Positions 57,124-64,000 of a stretch of 64,000 bases of DNA are shown piece after piece. Position 1 is the stretch's first letter; each line of letters opens with the position of its first letter. Made by a program: the position numbers and the translations under genes. The stretch comes from Nocardioides sp. (GTDB lineage: Bacteria > Actinomycetota > Actinomycetes > Propionibacteriales > Nocardioidaceae), in contig JACJWV010000015.1 in assembly GCA_020636915.1 (NCBI GenBank), positions 62,001 to 126,000 on the forward strand. The letters run 5' to 3'. A model generated the notes under the pieces. That model had not been told where the DNA came from. It was given only the letters and a program-made list of their open reading frames with translations, and ran no database searches.

Positions 57124-57210
57124 TAGCCTGGACGTGCCGGAGCGGGGTTCCCACCCACGTCCTCGGGGCTGCGACTTCGTCTCGTCCTCGTGCCGATGGA
57201 GGCGGTGGCC
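57124..57210 (+). promoter_or_regulatory. Promoter and divergent 5' leader of array gene E
   Basis: TAGCCT (57124-57129) is the likely -10 box. The leader keeps CCACGTCCTCGGGG and the GGAGGCGGTGGCC site before the ATG, but CACCGCC is absent and only CCACC can pair with GGTGG. The leader is otherwise the most divergent of the four. Confidence 0.5.
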
Positions 57211-58239
57211 ATGACCACCAGGTTCCGTACCACTCTCGTCAGTGCCGCTGCCGCGGCGCTGCTCCTGCCGTTCCTCGCGGCGCTCGCCGGAGCCGCCCCC
57301 GCCTCAGCGTCCTCGCCACGCCCGCACGTCGTGGCGATGTACAAGGTCGAGAAGCACGTCGACCTGTCCGGTGAGTTCCCGGACAACGCGATCGAGACGA
57401 CCCTGTCGTGCAGCGGCGGTGACTACGTGCTCGACGGCATGTGGCGCGTGGACCACGTCGACCAGGCCAACCCGCCGGAGACGACAGGCGACGAGCGCGA
57501 CGTCTACGTGAACGCGTCGTACGGCGACGCCACCGACACCAGCCAGTGGCACTACCGGATCACCAACTACGCCGACGGTGACGCCCAGCTCAAGCTCTTC
57601 CTGACCTGCATCCGCGGCCAGGTCGAGCAGGCCTACAACCACGCGCACGGCGTGGTCCTGTCGGGGCAGTACTTCAACGTGGCCCTGCCGCTGGTCGCCG
57701 GTGGCCAGGAGCTCAACTTCCCGGCCACCTGCAACGCGGGTGAGGTGGCGGTCGCCCCCGGCTTCAGCCTGGCCGACAACGACCACAAGGTCCGGGTCTA
57801 CCGGAGCCTGGCCCGGTCCGCGTTCCGCAGCTGGCGCTGGGCCTTCTACGCCGTCGACCCGGGTGTCGGGCTGACCACGACCATGCGGTGCCTGCAGGTG
57901 AAGACCACTCCTGGAGGCAACGGTCCGCACGCCCACAACCTGATGTGGGCAGGACGGCCGTGGGGAGACCAGCTGGTCGGACAGTGGCTGGACGTCGTCG
58001 GAGCGCAGGAGCGCAGGATCGCCTGCGACGACGGCGCGGACGGCAGGTACTACCAGGACTACAAGGCGATGGTGGCGTCGTTCTACCTCGGCGACCCCAC
58101 GCACGAGTGGTTCCTCGGGATGGACCCGCGGCCCAAGCAGCGCGCCTACAAGTTCTGGTGGGACGGCGGCGGGGACAACGCTGCCTACCTGAACGTGCTC
58201 TGCATCCGCACCAAGACCGGCAAGCAGATCGCCCCGTGA
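57211..58239 (+). CDS. Secreted three-repeat protein, array gene E
   Basis: In this 342-residue class 1 paralog the repeats are easiest to see. Repeat 1 runs from about H39 (cysteines C67, C133), repeat 2 from H144-A-H146 (C174, C227) and repeat 3 from H240-A-H242 (C272, C331). Starts are 105, 96 and about 102 residues apart. Each repeat follows C-x-x-G...[GP]-G-[FM]...W-x-[FYW]...C-[IL]. The signal peptide is cleaved near ASAS (31-34). No catalytic triad or known enzyme motif is visible. The protein is probably extracellular, rigid and disulfide-bonded, with possible His-dependent metal binding. Confidence 0.72.
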   Translation: MTTRFRTTLVSAAAAALLLPFLAALAGAAPASASSPRPHVVAMYKVEKHVDLSGEFPDNAIETTLSCSGGDYVLDGMWRVDHVDQANPPETTGDERDVYVNASYGDATDTSQWHYRITNYADGDAQLKLFLTCIRGQVEQAYNHAHGVVLSGQYFNVALPLVAGGQELNFPATCNAGEVAVAPGFSLADNDHKVRVYRSLARSAFRSWRWAFYAVDPGVGLTTTMRCLQVKTTPGGNGPHAHNLMWAGRPWGDQLVGQWLDVVGAQERRIACDDGADGRYYQDYKAMVASFYLGDPTHEWFLGMDPRPKQRAYKFWWDGGGDNAAYLNVLCIRTKTGKQIAP

Positions 58240-58263
58240 CCTGCTGAGCCCGGTGTGATCCTC

Positions 58264-58295
58264 GGAGCCCGTCCCGCAACGTCGGGGCGGGCTCC
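58264..58295 (+). terminator. GC-rich hairpin after array gene E
   Basis: GGAGCCCGTCCCG pairs with CGGGGCGGGCTCC around CAACGT, 25 bp after the gene E stop. Confidence 0.65.
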
Positions 58296-58348
58296 AGGCC
58301 GTCGTACGGACGGCCCCGATACGGGTCCGGGCGGGGTGGGGCGAGGAC

Positions 58349-58433
58349 TAGAGTGGTGGTGCCGCACCGCCCCACGTCCTCGGGGACCGCAACCCAGATC
58401 CGGTCTCGGGATGCCCTGTTGGAGGCGGTGGTC
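58349..58433 (+). promoter_or_regulatory. Promoter and conserved 5' leader of array gene F
   Basis: TAGAGT (58349-58354) is the likely -10 box. The leader holds CACCGCC directly before CCCACGTCCTCGGGGACC, then ATCCGGTCTCGGGATG and GGAGGCGGTGGTC before the ATG. The anti-Shine-Dalgarno pairing is the same as in C and D. Confidence 0.6.
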
Positions 58434-59465
58434 ATGACCACCAGGTTCCGTTCGACCCTCGTCAGTGCCGCGGCCGCAGCACTCGTCCTGCCGTTCCTCG
58501 CGGCGTTGGTCGGAGCCGCGCCCGCCCAGGGGAGCTCGCCACGTCCGCACGGGGTGGCGATGTACAAGGTCGAGAAGCACGTCGACCTGTCCGGCGAGAT
58601 CCCCGACAACTTCGTGGACACCACGCTGTCCTGCTACGGCGGGGACGACGTGCTCGACGGCATGTGGCGCGTGGACCACGTCGACCAGGCGGACCCGCCG
58701 GCCACCAACGGCGACGAGCGCGACGTCTACGTGAGCGCGTCGTACGGCGACGCCGCCAACCCGGGTCTGTGGCACTACCGGATCACCAACTACGCCGACG
58801 GTGACGCCCAGCTCAAGCTCTTCCTGACCTGCATCCGTGGCCAGGTCGACCGGGCGTGGGGGCACACGCACGACATCGTGCTCTCGGACCAGAAGTCGAC
58901 CACCTGGAGCAACATGCAGACAGGCACGGGGGTCCAGGTGGTGTTCAACAGCAGCTTCTGCCAGGCCGGCCAGCTCGCCGTCGCCCCGGGCTTCAACCTC
59001 TCCGACGACGTCCACCGGCTGCGTGTGGTCAGCAGCTACAACGCGATCGACCTCCTGACCTGGCGCTGGGGCTTCATCGTGACCGACTCCGGTGCCGACC
59101 TGGTGCTCAGCCAGCGCTGCCTCCAGGTCAAGACGGCGGCAGGTGGCAACGGCCCGCACGCCCACAACCTCCTGAACGCCCGGCGCCCGGCCGGCGACGC
59201 CTGGGTGGGCGAGTCGCTGACCAGCGGACCGCAAGAGGTACGGATCAGCTGCGACGACGGCGTGGACGGCAAGCGCTACCAGGACTACAAGGCGATGATG
59301 GCCACGTTCTACCTGGACAACCCGAGCCACTCCTGGTTCCTCGGGATGGACCCACGACCCAAGTCGCGTGCGTACAAGCTCTGGTGGGACGGGAGCGGCA
59401 CCAACGGTGCCTACCTGAGCACCCTGTGCATCCGCACCACGACCGGCAAGCAGATCGCCCCGTGA
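58434..59465 (+). CDS. Secreted three-repeat protein, array gene F
   Basis: The 343-residue class 1 paralog is closest to E; both share GDERDVYV, ITNYADGDAQLKLF and the GGNGPHAHNL segment. The signal peptide ends near AQG (31-33). Six cysteines are present, in LSCYGG, LTCIRG, SFCQAG, QRCLQ, ISCDDG and TLCIRT. The variable part of repeat 2 (about 150-175) differs most from E, indicating that this surface diversifies. It is the last member of the array. The next gene is convergent, and a hairpin inside its 3' end (59491-59518) probably ends the transcript. Confidence 0.72.
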   Translation: MTTRFRSTLVSAAAAALVLPFLAALVGAAPAQGSSPRPHGVAMYKVEKHVDLSGEIPDNFVDTTLSCYGGDDVLDGMWRVDHVDQADPPATNGDERDVYVSASYGDAANPGLWHYRITNYADGDAQLKLFLTCIRGQVDRAWGHTHDIVLSDQKSTTWSNMQTGTGVQVVFNSSFCQAGQLAVAPGFNLSDDVHRLRVVSSYNAIDLLTWRWGFIVTDSGADLVLSQRCLQVKTAAGGNGPHAHNLLNARRPAGDAWVGESLTSGPQEVRISCDDGVDGKRYQDYKAMMATFYLDNPSHSWFLGMDPRPKSRAYKLWWDGSGTNGAYLSTLCIRTTTGKQIAP

Positions 59466-59484
59466 CCAGCTGACCCGAGGGTGA

Positions 59485-60291
59485 TCATCCTGAGCCCGTC
59501 CCGCCCGGGGCGGGCTCAGCGCTGCCCGGGTCGAGGAGCTCGTCCATCCAGGCGAAGCACGCGGGCGACAGCTTCTCGAGCGGAGCCGTGCCCGGGAGCA
59601 GGGCGTAGACGCGGTCGGCCGCCTCGGCGGGCAGGTCCGTGCGCAGGTAGCGGAGCCCGAAGTCGTGACGCCATGGGCAGTGGCGCACCCGCAGCAACCG
59701 CACGACGACCCCGAGAGCGAAGCGCAGGTAGAGGTCGGTGGCCTCCGGGAGCTGGCCCCGGGCCACCGCCCGGTTGACCAGCCACTCCGCAGTCGCCCGG
59801 CGCTGCCGCGCCTGGTCGACAGCCTCCGCGCACGCGGCCTCGAGGGCGGCCTGGTCGTCCGGTCGCAGCACCAGGAGACCGTCGGGGTCGTGCACGACCA
59901 GCGGCGTGCCGTGCCGGCGTACGTCGACGAAGCGGTGCGTGTCGGACAGGTCGGACAGGTGGAGGTCCACCGCCCGGGTCGGCTCGCCCAGGGCGCCCGG
60001 CCGCGCCTGGTGCAGGACGAAGCTCTGGCGACCGTCCGGCCAGGTCGCGAGCGGCAGCTCCCAGACGTGGTCGACGTCGAGGCGCTCGCGCGCCCGGCCG
60101 AGGAGCCGGTCGTGGACGTCCGAGGTGGTTCCCGGCGTGCAGAGCAGGTCGACGTCGAGGTCGGACCACTCGTCCCATCCCCCGGTCGCCGCCGAACCGC
60201 CCACCCACACCACGCGCAGGTCCGGGTCGGTCTCGCCGAGCTCCGCCAGCAGCGCCCACCAGTCGTCGTACCGGGACAGGTCAGGGGTCAT
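59485..60291 (-). CDS. Aminoglycoside-adenylyltransferase-like nucleotidyltransferase
   Basis: The 268-residue protein has the polymerase-beta-type motif GGSAATGGWDEWSDLDVDLL (31-50): the GS pair plus D-x-D acidic residues that bind metal and nucleotide. The C-terminal helical part resembles ANT(6)/AadS-like streptomycin adenylyltransferases. It may transfer AMP to an antibiotic or small molecule, but resistance is not shown. It is convergent to the secreted array. Confidence 0.78.
   Translation of the reverse strand: MTPDLSRYDDWWALLAELGETDPDLRVVWVGGSAATGGWDEWSDLDVDLLCTPGTTSDVHDRLLGRARERLDVDHVWELPLATWPDGRQSFVLHQARPGALGEPTRAVDLHLSDLSDTHRFVDVRRHGTPLVVHDPDGLLVLRPDDQAALEAACAEAVDQARQRRATAEWLVNRAVARGQLPEATDLYLRFALGVVVRLLRVRHCPWRHDFGLRYLRTDLPAEAADRVYALLPGTAPLEKLSPACFAWMDELLDPGSAEPAPGGTGSG
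59491..59518 (+). terminator. GC-rich hairpin after array gene F
   Basis: TGAGCCCGTCCCG pairs with CGGGGCGGGCTCA. It lies 26 bp after the gene F stop and inside the 3' coding end of the convergent nucleotidyltransferase gene. Confidence 0.6.
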
Positions 60292-60363
60292 GGCGCCATT
60301 CTCCGCTTGAGTCCCGGCGTGGCTGGGTACGAGCCGACAAGTCTCTTCTCGGGAGGTCTTGCC

Positions 60364-60630
60364 ATGTCGTCACGGCGACACTGGACCCTGATCGGGGTCC
60401 TGCTCGCACCCGCGGTCGTGCTGCCGCTCTGGGTGCCGCTCTACGACCACGAGGACCCGACGTTCCTCGGGTTCCCGTTCTTCTACTGGTTCCAGTTCCT
60501 CCTGATCCTGGTGGCGGTGGCGGTCACCGTGCCGGCCTTCTGGCTCTCCCGGCAGGCCGACCGTCTCGACCGGGTCCGGCACGGGCTCACGCCCGACGCG
60601 GGCGACCCGACCCGCACGGACGGGCGGTGA
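60364..60630 (+). CDS. DUF3311 small membrane protein, copy 1
   Basis: The 88-residue protein has two membrane segments (about 8-25 and 40-63) and a basic C-terminus, matching DUF3311. It precedes the symporter by 7 bp, and DUF3311 proteins are the usual small partners of SSS-type carboxylate permeases. It may assist assembly or transport. The start follows GGGAGG. A near-identical copy lies at 62402-62665. Confidence 0.85.
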   Translation: MSSRRHWTLIGVLLAPAVVLPLWVPLYDHEDPTFLGFPFFYWFQFLLILVAVAVTVPAFWLSRQADRLDRVRHGLTPDAGDPTRTDGR

Positions 60631-60637
60631 GCGGCCC

Positions 60638-62281
60638 GTGCTCGACCACGTGAACGGCGTCGTCCTCGGCGTCTTCGTCTTCCTGTTCCTGCTCGTCACC
60701 GTCCTCGGCTTCGCGGCCGCGCGCTGGCGGCGGGCGGAGAGCCTGGACAACCTCGACGAGTGGGGCCTCGGCGGGCGCGGCTTCGGCACCTTCATCGCCT
60801 GGTTCCTCATCGGCGGCGACATCTACACCGCCTACACCTTCATCGCCGTCCCGGCGACGCTGTACGCCGGCAGCGTGGTCGGGTTCTTCGCCGTCCCCTA
60901 CACGATCGTGGTCTACCCCCTGATCTTCCTGTTCCTCCCGCGGCTCTGGTCGGTGTCGCACCGGCACGGCTACGTGACGCCGGCTGACTTCGTGCAGGGC
61001 CGCTACGACAGCCGCGTGCTCGCGCTGGCCGTGGCCCTGACCGGGATCCTCGCGACGATGCCCTACATCGCGCTGCAGCTGGTCGGCATGCAGGTCGTCC
61101 TGCAGGTGATGGGTATCGGTGGCGGGAGCGACAGCTGGTACGTCAACGACGTGCCGCTCTTCCTCGCGTTCGCGGTGCTCGCGGCCTACACCTACTCCAG
61201 CGGGCTGCGCGCCCCCGCGCTGATCGCGTTCGTGAAGGACGCACTGATCTACCTGGTCATCCTGGTCGCCGTCTTCTACATCCCCCACCAGCTCGGCGGC
61301 TGGGGCCATGTCTTCTCGTCGGTGTCGGACTCCTTCGACACCTTCAACTCCGAGAACGCCGATGCGATCGCCGCCGGGGAGGCCGTGCCGAAGGGGACGA
61401 TGCCGGTGGGACCGGCCCAGTGGGCCTACGCCTCCCTGGCGCTCGGCTCGGCGCTGGCGCTGTTCATGTACCCGCACTCGATCACCGGGGTGCTGTCGAC
61501 CCGCAACCGCTCGGTGATCCGCCGCAACGCCGCCCTGCTGCCGGCGTACTCCTTCCTCCTGGGCCTGCTCGCGCTGCTCGGCTTCGTCGCGATCGCGGCC
61601 GGCGTCAAGGTCGAGAACCCCCAGCAGTCGGTGCCCCAGCTGTTCGAGGACCAGTTCAGCCCGTGGTTCGCGGGCGTCGCGTTCGCCGCGATCGTCATCG
61701 GCGCGCTGGTGCCGGCGGCGATCATGTCGATCGCCGCGGCGAACCTGTGGACCCGCAACGTCTACAAGGCCTTCATCAACCGGCATGCGACCCACGCCCA
61801 GGAGGCGACGCAGAGCAAGGTGGTCTCGCTGCTGGTGAAGTTCGGCGCGCTGGTCTTCGTGCTCGCGCTGTCCAAGGACTTCGCGATCAACCTGCAGCTC
61901 CTCGGCGGCGTGTGGATCCTGCAGACGCTCCCGGCGATCGTCATCGGCCTCTACACCCGCTGGCTGCACCGCTGGGCGGTCCTGGCGGGCTGGGCGGCCG
62001 GCATGGCGTGGGGCACGTGGTTGGCGTACGGCGTCGCGTCGCCGGTCCAGAAGCACTTCGGCGGGCCGCTCGTCTTCTTCCCGGGCACCGAGACCAAGGT
62101 CTACATCGCCCTGCTCGCCCTCGCCCTCAACCTGGTCGTCGCGGCGGTGCTGACCGTGGTGCTCCGCGCCGCGAAGGTCGACGAGGGTGTCGACCAGACC
62201 AGCCCACAGGACTACCACGCAGACCACGGTGACCCCGGCGTCGAGGAGGAGCTGACGCCCGAGTCGGCTGTCCACGCCTGA
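60638..62281 (+). CDS. Sodium:solute symporter (MctP-like), copy 1
   Basis: The 547-residue SSS-family protein has about 13 membrane segments. Family segments include WGLGGRGFGTFIAWFLIGGDIYTAYTF (about 43-69) and VTPADFVQGRYDS (about 112-124). A Glu/Asp/His-rich C-terminal tail follows the last helix. With its DUF3311 partner it probably imports monocarboxylates or amino acids by Na+ or H+ symport. GTG 60638 was chosen. The second copy of the unit follows after 120 bp. Confidence 0.88.
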   Translation: MLDHVNGVVLGVFVFLFLLVTVLGFAAARWRRAESLDNLDEWGLGGRGFGTFIAWFLIGGDIYTAYTFIAVPATLYAGSVVGFFAVPYTIVVYPLIFLFLPRLWSVSHRHGYVTPADFVQGRYDSRVLALAVALTGILATMPYIALQLVGMQVVLQVMGIGGGSDSWYVNDVPLFLAFAVLAAYTYSSGLRAPALIAFVKDALIYLVILVAVFYIPHQLGGWGHVFSSVSDSFDTFNSENADAIAAGEAVPKGTMPVGPAQWAYASLALGSALALFMYPHSITGVLSTRNRSVIRRNAALLPAYSFLLGLLALLGFVAIAAGVKVENPQQSVPQLFEDQFSPWFAGVAFAAIVIGALVPAAIMSIAAANLWTRNVYKAFINRHATHAQEATQSKVVSLLVKFGALVFVLALSKDFAINLQLLGGVWILQTLPAIVIGLYTRWLHRWAVLAGWAAGMAWGTWLAYGVASPVQKHFGGPLVFFPGTETKVYIALLALALNLVVAAVLTVVLRAAKVDEGVDQTSPQDYHADHGDPGVEEELTPESAVHA

Positions 62282-62311
62282 GCCTCGATCGGATCGAGAC
62301 GGGATCGAGGC
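62282..62311 (+). terminator. Hairpin after the first symporter
   Basis: GCCTCGATC and GATCGAGGC pair around a 12-nt loop, directly after the symporter stop. It probably separates the two DUF3311/symporter units. Confidence 0.5.
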
Positions 62312-62348
62312 CGAGTCGGCGCGTGTCCCGGACGCGGACGGTCAGGCT

Positions 62349-62387
62349 GTTGTAAACAACGGGGTCATGACAGGTGACTCACTTGTC
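62349..62387. promoter_or_regulatory. Two palindromes before the second symporter unit
   Basis: GTTGT-AA-ACAAC (62349-62360) and GACAGGTGA-C-TCACTTGTC (62369-62387, one mismatch) lie within 55 bp of the TTG start. Neither appears upstream of copy 1, so the second unit may be separately regulated. Confidence 0.5.
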
Positions 62388-62401
62388 TCGGGTGGTTCGT
62401 C

Positions 62402-62665
62402 TTGAGCTCGCGCGGCCGATGGGTGCTGGTCGGGGTGCTCCTGGCCCCCGCGGTGGTGCTGCCGCTGTGGGTCTCGCTCTACGACCGTGAGGACCCGACC
62501 CTGGCCGGGATCCCGTTCTTCTACTGGTTCCAGATCCTGCTCATCTTCGTCGCGGTCGGGCTGACCGTGCCGGCGTACCTGCTCTCGCGCGACGCGGAGC
62601 GGGCCGACCGGGTCCGCCACGGGTTGCCGTCCGAGCCCGCAGGGACCGGCGGGGAGGAGGACTGA
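62402..62665 (+). CDS. DUF3311 small membrane protein, copy 2
   Basis: The 87-residue paralog of 60364-60630 has the same two membrane segments and the shared APAVVLPLWV and PFFYWFQ stretches. TTG 62402 aligns with the start of copy 1 (MSSR). It ends 3 bp before the second symporter GTG. The unit is probably a recent duplication. Confidence 0.83.
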   Translation: MSSRGRWVLVGVLLAPAVVLPLWVSLYDREDPTLAGIPFFYWFQILLIFVAVGLTVPAYLLSRDAERADRVRHGLPSEPAGTGGEED

Positions 62666-62668
62666 CCT

Positions 62669-64000
62669 GTGCTCGACCACGTGAACGGCATCGCGTTCGG
62701 CGTCTTCCTCTTCCTGTTCCTGCTGGTCACGGTCCTCGGCTTCGCGGCCGCGCGCTGGCGGCGGGCGGCGAGCCTGGACAACCTCGACGAGTGGGGCCTC
62801 GGCGGCCGAGGCTTCGGCACCTTCATCGCCTGGTTCCTCATCGGCGGCGACCTCTACACGGCGTACACGTTCGTCGCCGTGCCAGCCGCCCTGTACGCCG
62901 GCAGCGTGATCGGCTTCTTCGCGATCCCCTACTCGATCGTCGCCTACCCGCTCGTCTTCATCTTCCTGCCCCGGCTCTGGTCGGTGTCGCACCGGCACGG
63001 CTACGTGACGCCGGCTGACTTCGTGCAGGGCCGCTACGACAGCCGCGTGCTCGCGCTGGCCGTGGCCCTGACCGGGATCCTCGCGACGATGCCGTACATC
63101 GCGCTGCAGCTGGTCGGCATGCAGGTCGTGCTGCAGGTGATGGGCATCGGGACGTCCAGCGACAGCTGGTTCGTCAACGACCTGCCGCTCTTCATCGCCT
63201 TCGGCGTGCTCGCCGCCTACACCTACTCCAGCGGCATGCGGGCTCCGGCGCTGATCGCCTTCGTCAAGGACACCCTGATCTACGTCGTCATCCTGGTCGC
63301 CGTCTTCTACATCCCCCACCAGGTCGGTGGCTGGGAGCACGTGTTCTCGACCGTGTCCGACTCGTTCACGTCGTTCAACGCCGAGAACGCCGACGCGATC
63401 GCGACCGGCGCGGCGGCTCCCAAGGGCACCATCCCGCCGCCCGCGGCCCAGTGGGCCTACGCCTCGCTCGCGCTCGGGTCGGCGCTGGCGCTGTTCATGT
63501 ACCCGCACTCGATCACCGGGGTGCTGGCGACCCGCAACCGCTCGGTCATCCGCAGGAACGCCGCGCTGCTGCCGGCGTACTCGCTCCTGCTCGGCCTGCT
63601 GGCGCTGCTCGGCTTCGTCGCGATCGCGGCCGGCGTCAAGGTCGAGAACCCCCAGCAGTCGCTCCCGCAGCTCTTCGAGGACCAGTTCGCTCCCTGGTTC
63701 GCCGGGGTGGCGTTCGCCGCGATCGTCATCGGCGCCCTGGTGCCGGCGGCGATCATGTCGATCGCCGCGGCGAACCTGTGGACCCGCAACGTCTACAAGG
63801 CCTTCATCAACCGCGACGCCACCCACGCCGAGGAGGCCAACCAGAGCAAGCTGGTCTCGCTGCTGGTGAAGTTCGGCGCGCTGGTCTTCGTGCTCGCGCT
63901 GTCCAAGAACCTCGCGATCAACCTCCAGCTCCTCGGCGGCGTGTGGATCCTGCAGACCCTGCCCGCGATCGTCATCGGCCTCTACACCCGCTGGCTGCAC
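62669..64000 (+). CDS. Sodium:solute symporter (MctP-like), copy 2, cut by window edge
   Basis: The first 444 residues are visible. The protein is very similar to copy 1 throughout, with short differing stretches such as STVSDSFTSFNAENADAIATGAAAPKG (about residues 228-254). A 122-bp block (62972-63093) is identical to 60941-61062 with no synonymous change, while adjacent DNA differs. The C-terminal tail lies outside the window. Confidence 0.87.
   Translation, partial: MLDHVNGIAFGVFLFLFLLVTVLGFAAARWRRAASLDNLDEWGLGGRGFGTFIAWFLIGGDLYTAYTFVAVPAALYAGSVIGFFAIPYSIVAYPLVFIFLPRLWSVSHRHGYVTPADFVQGRYDSRVLALAVALTGILATMPYIALQLVGMQVVLQVMGIGTSSDSWFVNDLPLFIAFGVLAAYTYSSGMRAPALIAFVKDTLIYVVILVAVFYIPHQVGGWEHVFSTVSDSFTSFNAENADAIATGAAAPKGTIPPPAAQWAYASLALGSALALFMYPHSITGVLATRNRSVIRRNAALLPAYSLLLGLLALLGFVAIAAGVKVENPQQSLPQLFEDQFAPWFAGVAFAAIVIGALVPAAIMSIAAANLWTRNVYKAFINRDATHAEEANQSKLVSLLVKFGALVFVLALSKNLAINLQLLGGVWILQTLPAIVIGLYTRWLH

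Noticed and set aside
52289..59465. Secreted array as a prophage tail-fibre or toxin cassette
   Set aside because: There are no phage genes, integrase, immunity-like small genes or base-composition change; each gene has its own signal peptide and most have their own promoter.
59485..60291. Nucleotidyltransferase as a proven antibiotic-resistance gene
   Set aside because: The motif supports adenylyltransferase chemistry but not a specific drug, and the chromosomal context gives no resistance signal.

Overview
The window is very GC-rich, densely coded DNA, with many ATGA/GTGA stop-start overlaps, GTG starts, TAnnnT-type -10 boxes, mycothiol- and F420-linked enzyme families, PadR/PucR/TetR regulators, an ECF42 sigma factor and a GH6 glycosidase. 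This points to a soil-type actinobacterium, most likely of the Nocardioides/Nocardioidaceae kind. That assignment is inferred from gene content and was not checked by a search. I see no rRNA, tRNA, CRISPR array, phage module or transposase.

Layout. 1-3.5 kb: a PucR-type regulator (cut by the left edge) faces a ferredoxin reductase/fatty-acid desaturase pair across a palindrome-rich promoter. 3.5-7 kb: a four-gene ABC exporter operon (ATPase-permease-ATPase-permease). 7.6-15.2 kb: two paralogous membrane proteins with an extracellular DUF4185-like domain flank an MMPL transporter that carries a coiled-coil insert of about 270 residues. 15.5-19 kb: antiporter, DinB, metallo-hydrolase and acetyltransferase genes. 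18.9-23.5 kb: amine/beta-alanine-type catabolism (FAD amine oxidase, cupin, class III aminotransferase, CoA-acylating semialdehyde dehydrogenase). 23.8-29.6 kb: a P450/acyl-CoA dehydrogenase pair/acyl-CoA ligase operon with a divergent TetR gene. 29.6-35 kb: PucR, LysE, GNAT and the pseudouridine kinase/glycosidase pair. 35.2-39.2 kb: a lipoprotein, a second P450, a TetR gene reached through a chain of six tiny 14-bp start/stop units, and a DUF429-RelA/SpoT fusion. 39-52 kb: secreted hydrolases, an F420 enzyme, MFS and GH6 genes, the DGPF/ECF42/M3-peptidase operon, and PadR/DUF1707. 52.2-59.5 kb: six tandem paralogous secreted proteins of unknown function. 59.5-64 kb: a nucleotidyltransferase and two tandem copies of a DUF3311/sodium-solute-symporter unit, the second cut by the right edge.

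The most unusual part is the six-gene secreted array. Each mature protein is about 300 residues long and reads as three repeats of about 100 residues. Each repeat opens with a His-x-His (or Pro-His) segment and holds one Cys pair, giving six invariant cysteines per protein. Five of the six genes carry their own TAnnnT-type promoter. Four share a strongly conserved leader of about 85 nt, in three of which a CACCGCC segment can pair with GGCGGTG beside the Shine-Dalgarno sequence. Each gene from the second to the sixth is followed by a GC-rich hairpin. Other features worth attention are the alarmone-synthetase fusion with Gln at the catalytic Glu position, the ATGA relay before the TetR gene, and two families of three-hairpin repeats placed just after stop codons.
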